Position numbers and translations under genes: made by a program. A DNA stretch of 64,000 bases from Streptomyces sp. R41 (GTDB lineage Bacteria > Actinomycetota > Actinomycetes > Streptomycetales > Streptomycetaceae). The notes under the pieces are model-generated. The model saw only the letters and a list, made by a program, of their open reading frames with translations, did not search any database and was not told where the DNA came from. Shown here one piece after another: positions 34,208 to 44,784 of this stretch. Position 1 is the first letter of the stretch, and each line of letters starts with the position of its first letter. The stretch covers positions 3,968,001 through 4,032,000 of the forward strand of contig NZ_CP163443.1 in assembly GCF_041053055.1 (NCBI RefSeq), read 5' to 3'.

Positions 34208-34597
34208 TCAGCAGAGAATCCAGCCCGTGCTCACCGAGCCCGAGCCGACCGAACCCTTGATCCAGACGCAGCGGTGGCCGGCGTGCACGGTCACCGGGCC
34301 CGCGTGATGCGTGAAGCGCCCCGAGTCGACCACCGGCCGGCTGCCGCGCGCCTGCACGCTGACGGACATCGACTTGCGGCCCCCCTGAGTCTTGGGGAAG
34401 GTCACGGCGCAGACGTAACCGCTGCGCTTGTAGACCTGCACGTACCCGGTCGAGAAGGGCAGCGTGCGGACCTTGTGTCCCGAGCAGTAGGAGGTCGCCG
34501 CCTGCGCGCTGCCGGGGCTCGCGAGCGCGAACAGCCCGGACGCGGCCAGCACGGCCACGCCGAGCGCCAACCGTCGGCGTATCGCACCACTGTCCAC
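34208..34597 (-). CDS. Small secreted protein of unknown function
   Basis: A 129-residue exported protein. The GTG at 34597 has a very good ribosome-binding site (GGGAGGGA) and gives the signal peptide RRRLALGVAVLAASGLFALA ending GSAQA; the open frame to 34642 lacks support. The mature domain of about 95 residues is beta-rich with four Cys (SYCSG, YVCAV, HRCVW, WILC-end), probably two disulfides. No family was recognised. The last residue is a Cys. Confidence 0.8.
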   Translation of the reverse strand: MDSGAIRRRLALGVAVLAASGLFALASPGSAQAATSYCSGHKVRTLPFSTGYVQVYKRSGYVCAVTFPKTQGGRKSMSVSVQARGSRPVVDSGRFTHHAGPVTVHAGHRCVWIKGSVGSGSVSTGWILC

Positions 34598-34761
34598 TGT
34601 CGTCCCTCCCGCAGCAATCAGCGTACTGGTGTACGGACGCACGACGTACGTCGGATGGTTGCGTTCACCCTCGGCTCATCCGGGAGAGTTTTTTCCGTGT
34701 TTGGGGCAACCGTGCATGTTTACCCGGTGTCCAACTGGTCACAGGCGAAAGGCGGTAGTCC

Positions 34762-35265
34762 ATGTCCGGCACGAAGCCCGCACGCACGAAGCTCTCCCGT
34801 AAGCCCTCCCGTACGACCATCCGCGTACTCGTCGCGGCGGCCCTCCTCACCGCGGCTGGCGCCTCCGTACCGGCGGTCGCCAGCTCCACCAGCCCGCCCC
34901 CGGCCCGCAGCGGCGCCAACGGTCCCGTCTACGACCGGGTGGCCGACTTCTACGGCGCCTACATCGACGCGGTGACCGACTCGGGATCCGGTCACCTCGA
35001 CTCCCAGCTGCGCACCTTCTACCTGACCTCCGACCTCCGGTCGCGCCTGGCCAAGTGGGAGAACCGCGCGCACGCCGACGGTGTGCTGCGCGCCCAGGAC
35101 GTGCCGCGTGCCTGGAAGGTGACGGCCGGGGACAGCGGAATGGGGCACACCTGGTCGACAGTGCGGCTGACGTGGGGCTCCGCCCAGCATCCGACGTACA
35201 CGTATCTGACCGTTCAGTCGGACCTGGCGACGAAGAAGATCTCCGACATCAAGGCGAAGTCCTGA
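34762..35265 (+). CDS. Small secreted NTF2-like protein of unknown function
   Basis: A 167-residue exported protein with a signal peptide (VLVAAALLTAAGASVPAVAS). The mature part, beginning GPVYDRVADFYGAYIDAV, has a helix then strands (WSTVRLTWGSAQHPTYTYLTVQ) that suggest a DUF3828/NTF2-like fold, though this is weak. An AAAGGCGG ribosome-binding site precedes the ATG. It is divergent from the small secreted protein at 34208. Confidence 0.75.
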   Translation: MSGTKPARTKLSRKPSRTTIRVLVAAALLTAAGASVPAVASSTSPPPARSGANGPVYDRVADFYGAYIDAVTDSGSGHLDSQLRTFYLTSDLRSRLAKWENRAHADGVLRAQDVPRAWKVTAGDSGMGHTWSTVRLTWGSAQHPTYTYLTVQSDLATKKISDIKAKS

Positions 35266-35269
35266 CGGC

Positions 35270-35305
35270 GGTCGCGCGGTAGACCGCGGTCGCGCGGTAG
35301 ACCGA
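35270..35305. repeat. Two tandem 18-bp copies after a stop codon
   Basis: GGTCGCGCGGTAGACCGC at 35270-35287 is repeated at 35288-35305 with one final-base change. It lies between two convergent genes. Each unit can fold as GGTC...GACC. Confidence 0.85.
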
Positions 35306-35311
35306 CGGACC

Positions 35312-38300
35312 TCAGGCGGTAGAAGCCACCGGTTCCTCCTGCTCCGGCGTCCCCACAAACGTCCGCCACAACTCGGCGTAATGTCCGTCCAGTTGGAGCA
35401 GCTCGTCGTGGGTGCCGTCCTCCGCCACCCGGCCGTGGTCCATGACCACGACCCGGTCCGCGCGAGCCGCCGTCGTCAGGCGGTGGGCGACCACCAGCGT
35501 GGTACGGCGGCCCGCCACGCGGTCGGTGGCCTGGTTGACCAGGGCCTCCGTCGCCAGGTCCAGCGCGGCGGTGGCCTCGTCGAGGAGCAGGACGTCCGGG
35601 TCGACGAGCTCGGCGCGGGCCAGGGCGATCAGCTGGCGCTGGCCCGCGGAGAGGTTGCGGCCGCGCTCGGCGACCTCGTGGAGGTAGCCGCCGTCCAGCG
35701 TGGCGATCATGTCGTGCGCGCCGACCGCGCGGGCCGCGGCCTCCACCTCGGCGTCGGTGGCGGCGGGGCGGCCGTAGGCGATGGCGTCACGGACCGTGCC
35801 CTGGAAGAGGTACGCCTCCTGGGGGACGACCCCGAGCCGGTGCCGGTACGAGGTCAGCTCAAGCGACCGCAGATCCGTACCGTCGACCGTCACCCGGCCG
35901 CCCGTCGGGTCGTAGAACCGGGCGACCAGCTTCACGAGGGTCGACTTGCCCGCGCCGGTCTCCCCGACGAAGGCGACGGTCTGCCCGGCGGGGATGTGCA
36001 ACGACACGCCGCTGAGGGCCTCTTCGGCCTCGTCCGCGGATCCGTACGCGAAGTCGACGTCCTCGAAGGCGATTTCGCCCCGAAGGGAGAGGACCTCGAG
36101 CGGCTCCTCGGCGGCCTTCGTCGAGGTCGGCTCCTGGAGCAGCTCCTGGATGCGGCCGAGCGAGACGGTGGCCTGCTGGTAGCCGTCGAAGACCTGCGAG
36201 AGCTGCTGCACGGGCGCGAAGAAGAGGTCGATGTAGAGGAGGTACGCCACGAGGGCGCCGGTCGTCAGGGTGCCGGAGTCCACCCGGTGGGCGCCCACGA
36301 TCAGCACGGCCGCCGCGGCCACCGACGACAGCAGCTGCACGAACGGGAAGTAGACGGATATCAGCCACTGCCCGCGGATGCGCGCCTGGCGGTAGCTGTC
36401 GCTGCCCTCCGCGAATCGTCGCCCGCCCGAGCGCTCACGCCGGAACGCCTGCAGGATCAGCAGCCCGGACACCGATTCCTGGAGGTCGGCGTTGACCACC
36501 GACACGCGCTCGCGGGCGAGTTCGTACGCCTTCACGCTCGCCCGGCGGAAGAAGAACGTGCCGATGATCAGCGGCGGCAGCGTCACGAAGACGACCAGCG
36601 CCAGCTGTACGTCGATCACCAGCAGCGCGCCCATGATGCCGAAGAAGGTGACGACGGAGACGAACGCGGTGACCAGGCCGGTCTGCAGGAAGGTCGACAG
36701 CGCGTCGACATCGGTCGTCATCCGGGTCATGATCCGACCCGTCAACTCCCGCTCGTAGTAGTCGAGTCCGAGGCGCTGCAGCTGGGCGAAGATCTTCAGG
36801 CGGAGCGAGTACAGGACCCGCTCCCCCGTCCGTCCCGTCATCCGCGTCTCGCCGATCTGCGCCGCCCACTGGACGAGCACGGTGACCAGCCCGAGCGCGG
36901 CCGCGGCCCACACCGCGCCGAGCGCCATCTGGGTGACGCCCTTGTCGATGCCGTGCCGGATCAGCACGGGCAGCAGCAGGCTCATGCCCGCGTCGACGGC
37001 GACGAGGCCCAGGCTCACCAGGAGGGGAAGTCCGAAGCCGCGCAGCAGCCGCCGCAGTCCGTACGAGTCCTCCGGCGTGACCGCGCGCGCCTCGTCGATG
37101 CCGGGGGCGTCGGTGGCCGGCGGCAACGCCTCGACCTGGGCCAGGAGTTCGGGGGTGGCGGGCATCCCGGCGAGCGCGTTGTCCTTCGGCTCCCGGTCGC
37201 CGGTCCACAGATGCGGCGTGACACCGCGCTCGGCGTCGAACTCGGCGTCCAGTTCGTCCCGTACGGAGGTGTCCTCCTGCGGTGCCGTCGGATGAGCGTG
37301 TCCCGGGGAGACCCCGCCCAGCTCGTCCGGGTCGGTGAGCAGCCGCCGGTACAGCGGGGACCGCTGCTGGAGCTCTTCGTGGGTGCCGATGGCGGCGAGG
37401 CGCCCGCCGTCGAGCACGGCGATGCGGTCGGCGAGGTTGAGCGTGGAGCGCCGGTGCGCGATCAGGAGGGTGGTGCGGCCCTCCATGACCCCCTTGAGGG
37501 CCTCGTGGATCTCGTGCTCGACGCGGGCGTCCACGGCGGAGGTGGCGTCGTCGAGGACGAGCAGCCGCGGGTCGGTGAGGATCGCGCGGGCGAGGGCGAC
37601 GCGCTGCCGCTGGCCGCCGGAGAGGGTGAGGCCGTGCTCGCCGACCTTGGTGTCGTAGCCCTCGGGCAGCTCGGCGATGAACCGGTCGGCCTGGGCGGCG
37701 CGGGCGGCGGTCTCGATCTCCTCCTGGGTCGCCTCGGGGCGGCCGTACGCGATGTTGGCGCGCACGGTGTCGGAGAAGAGGAAGGAGTCCTCGGGGACGA
37801 GCCCGATCGCGGCGCGCAGCGAATCCTGCGTCAGCTCGCGCACATCGTGGCCGCCGACGAGGACGGCGCCGTGCGTGACGTCGTAGAAGCGCGGGAGGAG
37901 GAGGGAGACCGTGGACTTCCCGGAGCCGGAGGAGCCGACGACGGCGAGGGTCTCGCCGGGCCGGATCTCGAACGACAGCCCGTCCAGTACGGGCCGCCCC
38001 GCCTCGTAACCGAACGACACGTCGTCGAACTCGACGGTCGCGGGCGCGTCGGCGGGCAGCGTCTTCGTCCCGTTCTGGATCGACGGCTCGGTGTCGATGA
38101 GTTCGAGCACGCGCTCGGCACCGGCGCGGGCCTGCTGCCCGACCGTGAGGACGACGGCGAGCATCCGGACGGGCCCGACGAGCTGTGCGAGATACGAGGA
38201 GAACGCCACGAACGTACCGAGCGTGATCTGCCCGCGCACGGCGAGCCAGCCGCCCAGCGCGAGCATCGCGACCTGACCGACGGCGGGGACGGCCTGGAGG

Positions 38301-39079
38301 GCCGGGGTGTACTTGGCGTTGAGCCGGATGGTCCGCAGCCGCCCCGCGAAGAGCCGCCGCCCGACCTCCCTGAGCTTCCCGGTCTCCTGCTCCTCCTGCC
38401 CGAAGCCCTTCACCACGCGTACGCCGCTGACGGCGCCGTCGACCACGCCCGCGACGGCGGCGGCCTGCGCCTGCGCGTACCAGGTGGCGGGGTGCAGCTT
38501 GGAGCGGCTGCGCTTGGCGACGAACCAGAGGGCGGGGGCGACGGCGAGCGCCACGAGGGTGAGCGGGAGCGACAGCGCGGCCATGATCCCGAGCGAGATC
38601 AGGAAGAGGAGGATGTTCCCGATCGTCATCGGGAGCATGAAGAGCAGGCCCTGGATCAGCTGAAGGTCGCTGGTGGCGCGGCCGACGACCTGTCCCGTGG
38701 ACAGCTCGTCCTGGCGCCTGCCGTCGAGCCGGGTGATCGTCTCGTACATCTCCGTACGAAGATCGTGCTGGACGTCGAGGGCGAGGCGGCCGCCGTAGTA
38801 GCGGCGGATGTAGGTGAGGACGTAGACGACGACGGCGGCGGCTATGAGGGCGCCCGCCCAGACAGCCATGCTCCGGGTGTGATCCCCGACCACGTCATCG
38901 ATGATCACCTTCGTGATCAGCGGGACCAGCGCCATGACGGCCATGCCGGCCAGCGACGAGCCGAGCGCGAGGACGACGTCCTTCGGGTACCGCCATGCGT
39001 AGCCGGCCAGTCGCCGTGCCCAGCCGGCTCCCTGTTCCCGCCGCGCCCGGCCCCGCATTTCCCCCTGCTGCGCTGCCAC
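35312..39079 (-). CDS. Single-chain ABC exporter (two TMD-NBD halves)
   Basis: A 1255-residue multidrug or lipid-type ABC exporter with both half-transporters in one chain. Half 1 is a six-helix domain (about 15-330) plus NBD1: Walker [10 protein letters not shown] (about 380), signature LSGGQ (about 487), Walker [13 protein letters not shown] (about 506). Half 2, after a linker of about 80 residues, has NBD2: GETGAGKST (about 1038), LSAGQ (about 1143) and [12 protein letters not shown] (about 1163). NBD1 has Asp instead of the catalytic Glu and NBD2 has the less standard signature LSAGQ. These form one degenerate and one consensus ATP site, as in heterodimeric exporters. The GTG at 39079 is chosen with ACGGAAGG upstream; ATG 39058 and a TTG at 39127 are alternatives. 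Substrate unknown. Confidence 0.9.
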   Translation of the reverse strand: MAAQQGEMRGRARREQGAGWARRLAGYAWRYPKDVVLALGSSLAGMAVMALVPLITKVIIDDVVGDHTRSMAVWAGALIAAAVVVYVLTYIRRYYGGRLALDVQHDLRTEMYETITRLDGRRQDELSTGQVVGRATSDLQLIQGLLFMLPMTIGNILLFLISLGIMAALSLPLTLVALAVAPALWFVAKRSRSKLHPATWYAQAQAAAVAGVVDGAVSGVRVVKGFGQEEQETGKLREVGRRLFAGRLRTIRLNAKYTPALQAVPAVGQVAMLALGGWLAVRGQITLGTFVAFSSYLAQLVGPVRMLAVVLTVGQQARAGAERVLELIDTEPSIQNGTKTLPADAPATVEFDDVSFGYEAGRPVLDGLSFEIRPGETLAVVGSSGSGKSTVSLLLPRFYDVTHGAVLVGGHDVRELTQDSLRAAIGLVPEDSFLFSDTVRANIAYGRPEATQEEIETAARAAQADRFIAELPEGYDTKVGEHGLTLSGGQRQRVALARAILTDPRLLVLDDATSAVDARVEHEIHEALKGVMEGRTTLLIAHRRSTLNLADRIAVLDGGRLAAIGTHEELQQRSPLYRRLLTDPDELGGVSPGHAHPTAPQEDTSVRDELDAEFDAERGVTPHLWTGDREPKDNALAGMPATPELLAQVEALPPATDAPGIDEARAVTPEDSYGLRRLLRGFGLPLLVSLGLVAVDAGMSLLLPVLIRHGIDKGVTQMALGAVWAAAALGLVTVLVQWAAQIGETRMTGRTGERVLYSLRLKIFAQLQRLGLDYYERELTGRIMTRMTTDVDALSTFLQTGLVTAFVSVVTFFGIMGALLVIDVQLALVVFVTLPPLIIGTFFFRRASVKAYELARERVSVVNADLQESVSGLLILQAFRRERSGGRRFAEGSDSYRQARIRGQWLISVYFPFVQLLSSVAAAAVLIVGAHRVDSGTLTTGALVAYLLYIDLFFAPVQQLSQVFDGYQQATVSLGRIQELLQEPTSTKAAEEPLEVLSLRGEIAFEDVDFAYGSADEAEEALSGVSLHIPAGQTVAFVGETGAGKSTLVKLVARFYDPTGGRVTVDGTDLRSLELTSYRHRLGVVPQEAYLFQGTVRDAIAYGRPAATDAEVEAAARAVGAHDMIATLDGGYLHEVAERGRNLSAGQRQLIALARAELVDPDVLLLDEATAALDLATEALVNQATDRVAGRRTTLVVAHRLTTAARADRVVVMDHGRVAEDGTHDELLQLDGHYAELWRTFVGTPEQEEPVASTA

Positions 39080-39164
39080 GCCGGTGCCTTCCGTAGATCT
39101 CACTCCGCCGGAAGGCACCAACGCCAAATGAAGCGGATTTCATCCCTCCGCAATATTCGCCCCC

Positions 39165-40226
39165 CTACGGCAGCCGGACCCGCAGGGAGTAGAAGCGGGT
39201 GATCTGGACCGGGTTCTGGTTGTCGTCGCTGACCAGGAGGAGGTTCAGACGGCCGTGGGTGCGGCCGGTGACCGCCAGGCCCTCGATGTTGTCGAGGAGT
39301 GGATTGGGCTGGGGCTGCTTGGCCTGGGCGCCCAGTGAAGGACAGTTCACGAGGTCGGCGAGGAGGGTCTTGCGGGCGAGCCGTACGCCGTCCTGACCGG
39401 TGAGGGTGTCGACGCCGCTGGTGTCCGTGGCGTGCCGCGGGTCCGCCAGGTAGAGCCGGACCGTGTTGCCGACGCCCGACGTGAAGCCGCGCTCTAGGAC
39501 GAGGAGGCGCCCGTCGGGGGTGGCGGTGACCTCGGAGACGCCGAGACCGCTGTCGGTGCGGTAGCCGTACTGGGCGGACAGGCGGAAGTCCTCGCGGACG
39601 GTGTGCCGGTCCCAGGTCTGGAAGCGGACGATGCCGGTGGTGTCGCCGGACAGCGCGCCCTCCATGGCTGCGAGCAGCCTGTGCCCGCCGGGCAGCAGGG
39701 TCAGCCCCTCGAAGGTCTGGTTCGAGGTGGCGCGGCCCGCGGGAGCGACCTTGAGGGCGTCCGGCACGGGGAGGCTGCCGACCAAGGTGCCGTCCGGCTC
39801 GTAGCGGCGTACGGACGGCTCGGTCTCGGAGGTGACGAGACGGGTGCCGATGGGGGTCCCCCCGCTCGAGCGGAGCCGAGAGTGGGGGAGGTCGACGACC
39901 AGCCCCTCGGAGTCGAGCGCGGCGCCCTTCTCGTCGGCGAGCGGGACGACACCGGTGGGCCGGAGGGTCCTGCGGTCCAGCGTGAAGAGCGAGGACCGGT
40001 CGGACAGCGCGGCTATCCGCCCGTCGCGGTCCACGGCGAGCGCGGAGAGGTTGCCGACGAACGTGCCCTCGTACGTCGTCTTGTCGAGCGCGTCGGAGAA
40101 GCTCTCGATGGAGACGGAGGGCGAACAGGCGTTGCCCGCAAGGGCGTTGACCGGAGTGGCGGCGGACAGACAAGTGGCCGCCGCCAGCCCGGCGCTGACG
40201 GTCGCGAGTACGGATCTCAGGCGCAT
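39165..40226 (-). CDS. Secreted phytase-esterase-like protein
   Basis: A 353-residue exported protein of the esterase-like activity of phytase family, predicted beta-propeller. A signal peptide ([18 protein letters not shown]) is followed by [22 protein letters not shown] and motifs such as [32 protein letters not shown] and [10 protein letters not shown]. About residues 112-125 ([15 protein letters not shown]) are encoded by a copy of an intergenic hairpin repeat inserted in frame. The ATG at 40226 is chosen; a GTG three codons upstream is possible. It lies between the class-A beta-lactamase-like gene and the exporter, all on the minus strand. Confidence 0.82.
   Translation of the reverse strand: MRLRSVLATVSAGLAAATCLSAATPVNALAGNACSPSVSIESFSDALDKTTYEGTFVGNLSALAVDRDGRIAALSDRSSLFTLDRRTLRPTGVVPLADEKGAALDSEGLVVDLPHSRLRSSGGTPIGTRLVTSETEPSVRRYEPDGTLVGSLPVPDALKVAPAGRATSNQTFEGLTLLPGGHRLLAAMEGALSGDTTGIVRFQTWDRHTVREDFRLSAQYGYRTDSGLGVSEVTATPDGRLLVLERGFTSGVGNTVRLYLADPRHATDTSGVDTLTGQDGVRLARKTLLADLVNCPSLGAQAKQPQPNPLLDNIEGLAVTGRTHGRLNLLLVSDDNQNPVQITRFYSLRVRLP
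39850..39888 (-). repeat. Intergenic hairpin repeat embedded in a coding sequence
   Basis: On the minus strand these 39 bases match 17402-17439 with two mismatches and one indel (shared cores CTCTCGGCT and CGCTCGAGCGGGGG). It keeps the reading frame of the phytase-esterase-like gene. Confidence 0.85.
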
Positions 40227-40279
40227 GGCCGTCACCGTAGAGCGAGTTGATGCCGTCGAGATGGATTCCCCGTGAAGCG

Positions 40280-41206
40280 TCAGCCGCCGGACGGCACCGC
40301 CGGGAACGCCTCCTGCGGCGTGGCCGTCGGCGTGTACCGCTGGGCGCTCGTGGTCACCGGCACGAGGTCCTTGTGGATGGCCCTGGCGACGCCCTGGATG
40401 GTGGCGACGCCGTAGTCCATGGTGCTGTTCCCGTGCGTGAGCACGGAGATCATGTAGTCGTGGCCACCACCGTTGAAGGTGCCGATGCTGTGCACCCGCC
40501 AGCCGTGCGTGGACCGCGACAGCCAGCCGTTCTTGACGTGCACGGAGACGGAGGAGGGCGCCCCGGCGGGCGTGCCCCACCTCTGGGAGGAGATGACGTT
40601 CCCCATCAACTTCAGGATGTACGCGCGGGAGTTGTCGCTCAGCACGGTGTTCTTGGCGGTGACGAGGGCGAGCAGCTTCTGCTCGTCGCGGACGGTGATC
40701 TGGGTGAGACCCCAGTAGCCGTTCGCGCCCGGCACGGTCTGGGTCATCCCGGCGGCGGCGATGAATCCCTTGATCTTGGTCATGCCGAGCTGGCGCCACA
40801 GGGTGGTGGTCGCGTTGTTGTCGGACTTGGTGATCATGGCGGTGGCGAGGGTCGCCTCGCGATCCGTGAGATACCGATTGTGCTTCTTGGCGTCCCACAG
40901 CAGCGTGGCGAGAACGGTCACCTTCACGACACTGGCCGAGTCGAAGGCGGTGCTGCTCCGCAGGGAGCACGTGGTCTTGGTCGTCCGGTCGTAAAGACCG
41001 ACGGCGATCGTCCCCCTGCGGTTCGCGAGCGCCGCGGTGATGTCCCTCTGCAGCTTCGTGGCCAGGCCCGCCTGGGCCGACGTACAGCTGACCGTCGGTG
41101 TCGTCGCGGCGGCGGCGGGCGTGGCGGCTGCCACGAGCGGCACGATCACTCCGGCGCCGAGGCTCGCTGCGAGCACACGGGTACCCCGGGATTTCCGGTG
41201 AGTCAT
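40280..41206 (-). CDS. Secreted serine hydrolase of the class A beta-lactamase fold
   Basis: A 308-residue exported protein. A signal peptide ([23 protein letters not shown]) is followed by a penicillin-interacting fold: SxxK in SASVVK (nucleophile about residue 96), SDN in ITKSDNNAT (about 127) and KNG in VHVKNGW in place of the KTG triad. The KNG variant and the missing obvious ExxLN motif make true beta-lactamase activity uncertain; a DD-peptidase-like role is possible. The ATG at 41206 with GGGAAG upstream is preferred over 41272. Confidence 0.82.
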   Translation of the reverse strand: MTHRKSRGTRVLAASLGAGVIVPLVAAATPAAAATTPTVSCTSAQAGLATKLQRDITAALANRRGTIAVGLYDRTTKTTCSLRSSTAFDSASVVKVTVLATLLWDAKKHNRYLTDREATLATAMITKSDNNATTTLWRQLGMTKIKGFIAAAGMTQTVPGANGYWGLTQITVRDEQKLLALVTAKNTVLSDNSRAYILKLMGNVISSQRWGTPAGAPSSVSVHVKNGWLSRSTHGWRVHSIGTFNGGGHDYMISVLTHGNSTMDYGVATIQGVARAIHKDLVPVTTSAQRYTPTATPQEAFPAVPSGG

Positions 41207-41436
41207 GAAGGCTTCCCATCCCCTTGAACCGATACGAATGCGCCAAGGGCGCACTCGCCTCCCTTGACTCACAGGGCCGGCCGAAAGTTGTACGTGCGTT
41301 CCCGGGGCGGGGGTTCGGACCGCTCGGACTTATCGGGGCCACCGGGTGGGGCCACCGGGGCGGCCGCTCTCTTACCCGTATCTCACCCACGCACAGCTCA
41401 CCCCCAGGCAGAGCACAGCCCGCGCCCATCGGGCGT

Positions 41437-43749
41437 ATGCATGGTGCACTGGTGACATCTGCCACCGACCCACTGTCCCCGGCCCCCGGCCGCTCCGTGG
41501 CCCCCGGCGTACCGACCGCCGCGCCGCCCCAGGGGCCGTCCCCCACACCCACCGCACCCCGCTGGTCGCTCCCCGCGCTGATCGCGATCACGGTGCTGGC
41601 CGGAGTCCTGTACTCCTGGAACCTCTCCTCCTCCAGCCTGAACAGCTTCTACAGCGCGGCCGTGCTCAGCGGTACGCACAGCTGGAAGGCGTGGTTCTTC
41701 GGCTCGCTCGACGCGGGCAACTTCATGACCGTCGACAAGCCACCGCTCGTGCTCATGGTCATGGGCCTGTCCTGCCGGGTGTTCGGCTACGGCACCTGGC
41801 AGATGATGCTGCCGCTGATCGGGGCCGCGCTCGGCACGATCTGGATCCTGCACGCGTCCGTGAAGCGGGTGTTCGGACACGCCGCCGCGGCGATCGCCTC
41901 GCTCGTGCTCGCGCTCACCCCGATCACCGTCGCCATCAACCGCGACAACAACCCCGACTCGCTGCTGGTCCTGCTGATGGTCGGCGGCGCGGCGCTCGCG
42001 CTGCGCGCCGTGCAGAACGACAAGCTGCTGCCGCTGATCGGCTCGGCGGTCTGCTTCGGACTCGCCTTCAACACCAAGATGCTCCAGGGCTACATCGCCC
42101 TGCCCGCCGTCTTCGCGGTGTACCTGTACGCGTCCCGGCTCGGCCTGGTGAAGCGGATCGTGAACCTGCTGCTCGCGGGCGTCGCCCTGGCCGTCTCCAG
42201 CTTCTGGTGGGCGGCGGCCGTGTCGCTGGTGCCCGCGTCCGAGCGGCCGTACATCGGCGGTTCGACGGACGGATCCGCCTGGAACCTGATCATGGGCTAC
42301 AACGGCCTGGGCCGGGTCTTCGGCGGCGAGGGCAACGGCGGAGGCGGCGGGGGCGGGGGCGGCGGTTTCTCCGGGACCGCCGGCCTCGGCCGGATGTTCA
42401 ACGACATCCTGGGCGGCCAGATTTCGTGGCTGCTGCCCTTCGCGGGCATCGCGCTCGTGGGCGGTCTGGTGCTGTGCGGGCGGGCGCCGCGCACCGACCT
42501 GACGCGTGCCGCGCTGGTGCTCTGGGGCGGCTGGACCGCGCTGCACTATCTGACCTTCGCCATGGCCGAAGGCACCATGCACCCGTACTACACGACCGCC
42601 CTCGCGCCCGGTGTCGCGGTGCTGTGCGGAGGCGGCGGCGTCATGCTGCTGCGCGCCTTCCGTGCCGACAAGCGGTGGGTGTGGGTGCTGCCCGTCGCCC
42701 TGGGCGCCACCGGCATCTGGTCGATCGTGCTGCTGCGCCGGGCCTCCGGCTGGAACACCTGGCTGTGGCCGACGATCGCGGTGGTCATGGCGCTGGCGAT
42801 CGCGGGTCTGCTGGTCTTCCGCTCCGGCCGGCGCGTCCAGTTGTTCACGGCCTCCGTGGCCGCAGCCGTCGTCGCGTCCGTCGCCGGTCCGGCCGCGTAC
42901 GCCGCTTCGGTGCCCTCGGGCTCGGGCGGCGGCATGATGGGCGGCACCAACCCGACGGCCGGGCCGACCACGGGCAGCGGCGGTTTCGGCGGCGGCCGGG
43001 GCGGCTTCGGCGGCGGAAACGGCGGTCCCGGTGGCGGTGAGATGCCGGGCGGCACCCAGCAGGGCGCCCAACAGGACGGCGCGAACGGTCAGATGGGTAC
43101 GCCGCCGAGCGGTGCCCCCGGCGGCGCTCAGCAGGGCGGCGGCGAGCTGCCCGGCGACGGCGAGAACGGTGCCTTCCCCGGCGGCGGGCAGGGGGGCGGC
43201 GAGACGGGTACGCCCCCGAACGGCACCGGCGGGACCAGCGGCACCACCGGCCAACGCGGCGGCTTCGGCGGCGGTATGGGCGCAGGCATGGGCGGCGGCG
43301 CGAACAGCGAGCTGATCACGTACCTGAAGAAGCACCGGGACGGCGCCAAGTGGCTGCTCGCGGTGTCAGGTTCGCAGAGTGCCGCGCAGCTGATCGTGAG
43401 CAGCGGGCAGCCCGTCATCTCCATGTGGGGCTGGACCGGCACCGACAAGGCGATGACACTCGCCAAGCTCAAGGAGCTGGTGAAGAAGGGCGAGTTGCAC
43501 TACATCCAGCTCGGCGGCGGCATGGGCGGCGGTGGCATGGGCCAGGGCGCCTCGGACAGCGTCAGCTCCGAGGTCACGGCCTGGGTGCAGAAGCACGGTA
43601 CGGCGGTGAAGGAGAGCGCGTACAGCAAGAGCACGACCTCCTCGACCGGCTCCGACTCCGGCTCCGGCTCCGGCTCCGAGTCCGACTCGCAGACGCAGAA
43701 CGGCCAGTCGTCGTCGCTCTACCGCCTGGACCCGTCGGACCTCGACTGA
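41437..43749 (+). CDS. GT39-family (ArnT/YkcB-like) polyprenyl-linked mannosyltransferase
   Basis: A 770-residue membrane glycosyltransferase. The N-terminal GT-C domain has about 11 helices and catalytic-loop motifs [15 protein letters not shown] (Asp, about residue 95) and [11 protein letters not shown] Gly run sits in an extracytoplasmic loop near residue 305. After the last helix comes a low-complexity Gly/Gln/Pro tail (about 495-620). A folded C-terminal domain, as in YkcA/B-like proteins, follows ([45 protein letters not shown]), ending in a Ser-rich tail. It probably transfers sugar from polyprenyl phosphate to a surface acceptor. Start uncertain: ATG 41437 or GTG 41452, both without a clear Shine-Dalgarno. 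Confidence 0.85.
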   Translation: MHGALVTSATDPLSPAPGRSVAPGVPTAAPPQGPSPTPTAPRWSLPALIAITVLAGVLYSWNLSSSSLNSFYSAAVLSGTHSWKAWFFGSLDAGNFMTVDKPPLVLMVMGLSCRVFGYGTWQMMLPLIGAALGTIWILHASVKRVFGHAAAAIASLVLALTPITVAINRDNNPDSLLVLLMVGGAALALRAVQNDKLLPLIGSAVCFGLAFNTKMLQGYIALPAVFAVYLYASRLGLVKRIVNLLLAGVALAVSSFWWAAAVSLVPASERPYIGGSTDGSAWNLIMGYNGLGRVFGGEGNGGGGGGGGGGFSGTAGLGRMFNDILGGQISWLLPFAGIALVGGLVLCGRAPRTDLTRAALVLWGGWTALHYLTFAMAEGTMHPYYTTALAPGVAVLCGGGGVMLLRAFRADKRWVWVLPVALGATGIWSIVLLRRASGWNTWLWPTIAVVMALAIAGLLVFRSGRRVQLFTASVAAAVVASVAGPAAYAASVPSGSGGGMMGGTNPTAGPTTGSGGFGGGRGGFGGGNGGPGGGEMPGGTQQGAQQDGANGQMGTPPSGAPGGAQQGGGELPGDGENGAFPGGGQGGGETGTPPNGTGGTSGTTGQRGGFGGGMGAGMGGGANSELITYLKKHRDGAKWLLAVSGSQSAAQLIVSSGQPVISMWGWTGTDKAMTLAKLKELVKKGELHYIQLGGGMGGGGMGQGASDSVSSEVTAWVQKHGTAVKESAYSKSTTSSTGSDSGSGSGSESDSQTQNGQSSSLYRLDPSDLD

Positions 43750-43774
43750 GCCAGACCGAACCCCCGTTCACACT

Positions 43775-43811
43775 GCGGCCCTTGACCGATCAGCCCTCGG
43801 TCAGGGGCCGC
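43775..43811 (+). terminator. Terminator after the GT39 gene
   Basis: GCGGCCCTTGACCGA pairs with TCGGTCAGGGGCCGC (one G-U pair) around a 7-nt loop, 25 bp after the stop. Confidence 0.85.
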
Positions 43812-43956
43812 ATTGGTATCCCAAATCACGCGCGCTACGCGCGACTTGCCGGATCCCGACACACAACCGACCCCTCCCGTTCATTCACGGAAACACATGT
43901 CCATGTCACGCTCCGGTTGGCCGCTCATTCAACCCGCGTAGAACGGACGCCCCCAC

Positions 43957-44760
43957 ATGCCCGCCACGCACATACGCCGCTGGAAGACGCTGGCGCTGAC
44001 CACCTCCGCCGTGCTCGTCGGCCTCACCATGCCGGCGGTGACCGCCACTCCGGCGAGCGCCACGACGACCGCGTACGACACCACGTACTACAAGAACGCG
44101 GTCGGCAAGACCGGCACGAGCCTCAAGTCCTCGCTGCACACCATCATCAGCAGCCAGTCGAAGCTCTCCTACTCGGCGCTCTGGGACGCGCTGAAGGTCA
44201 CGGACCAGGACCCGAACAACAGCGGCAACGTGATCCTGCTGTACTCCGGCCTCTCCCGCAGCAAGACCCTCAACGGCGGCGACGTCGGCGACTGGAACCG
44301 CGAGCACGTGTGGGCGATCTCGCACGGCGACCTCACCACCTCGACGGGCCCCGGCACCGACCTCCACCACATCCGCCCCGAGGACGTGCAGGTCAACGGC
44401 ATCCGCGGCAACAAGGATTTCGACGAGGGCGGCAGCGCCTTCACCAACGCCGGCGGCAGCCTCACCGACTCCGACTCCTTCGAGCCGCGCGACGCGGTCA
44501 AGGGTGACGTGGCCCGGATGATCCTCTACATGGCGGTCCGCTACGAGGGCGACGACGCCTTCGCCGACCTGGAGCCCGACGACAAGGTCGCCAACGGCAG
44601 CACCCCGTACATCGGCAGGCTCTCGGTCCTCAAGCAGTGGAACGACGAGGACCCGCCGGACAGCTTCGAGGAGCACCGCAACCAGGTCATCTACGACACC
44701 TACCAGCACAACCGCAACCCGTTCATCGACCACCCGGAGTGGGTGGAGGCGATCTGGTAG
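43957..44760 (+). CDS. Secreted endonuclease I family nuclease
   Basis: A 267-residue exported nuclease of the bacterial endonuclease I (EndA/NucM) type, which degrades external DNA or RNA. A signal peptide (TLALTTSAVLVGLTMPAVTATPASA) precedes the mature enzyme. The beta-beta-alpha metal motif is NREHVWAISHG (about 113-123) with a second segment GTDLHHIRPEDVQVNGIRGN (about 131-150) holding conserved His and Asn residues. All core residues appear present. The ATG has only a weak ribosome-binding site. It is convergent with the ThDP enzyme gene. Confidence 0.9.
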   Translation: MPATHIRRWKTLALTTSAVLVGLTMPAVTATPASATTTAYDTTYYKNAVGKTGTSLKSSLHTIISSQSKLSYSALWDALKVTDQDPNNSGNVILLYSGLSRSKTLNGGDVGDWNREHVWAISHGDLTTSTGPGTDLHHIRPEDVQVNGIRGNKDFDEGGSAFTNAGGSLTDSDSFEPRDAVKGDVARMILYMAVRYEGDDAFADLEPDDKVANGSTPYIGRLSVLKQWNDEDPPDSFEEHRNQVIYDTYQHNRNPFIDHPEWVEAIW

Positions 44761-44763
44761 ACC

Positions 44764-44778
44764 GCCACCACCGGTGGC
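44764..44778. terminator. Short hairpin between convergent genes
   Basis: GCCACC-ACC-GGTGGC is a 6-bp stem with a 3-nt loop in the 24-bp gap between the nuclease and ThDP enzyme stops. Confidence 0.5.
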
Positions 44779-44784
44779 CGGGCC

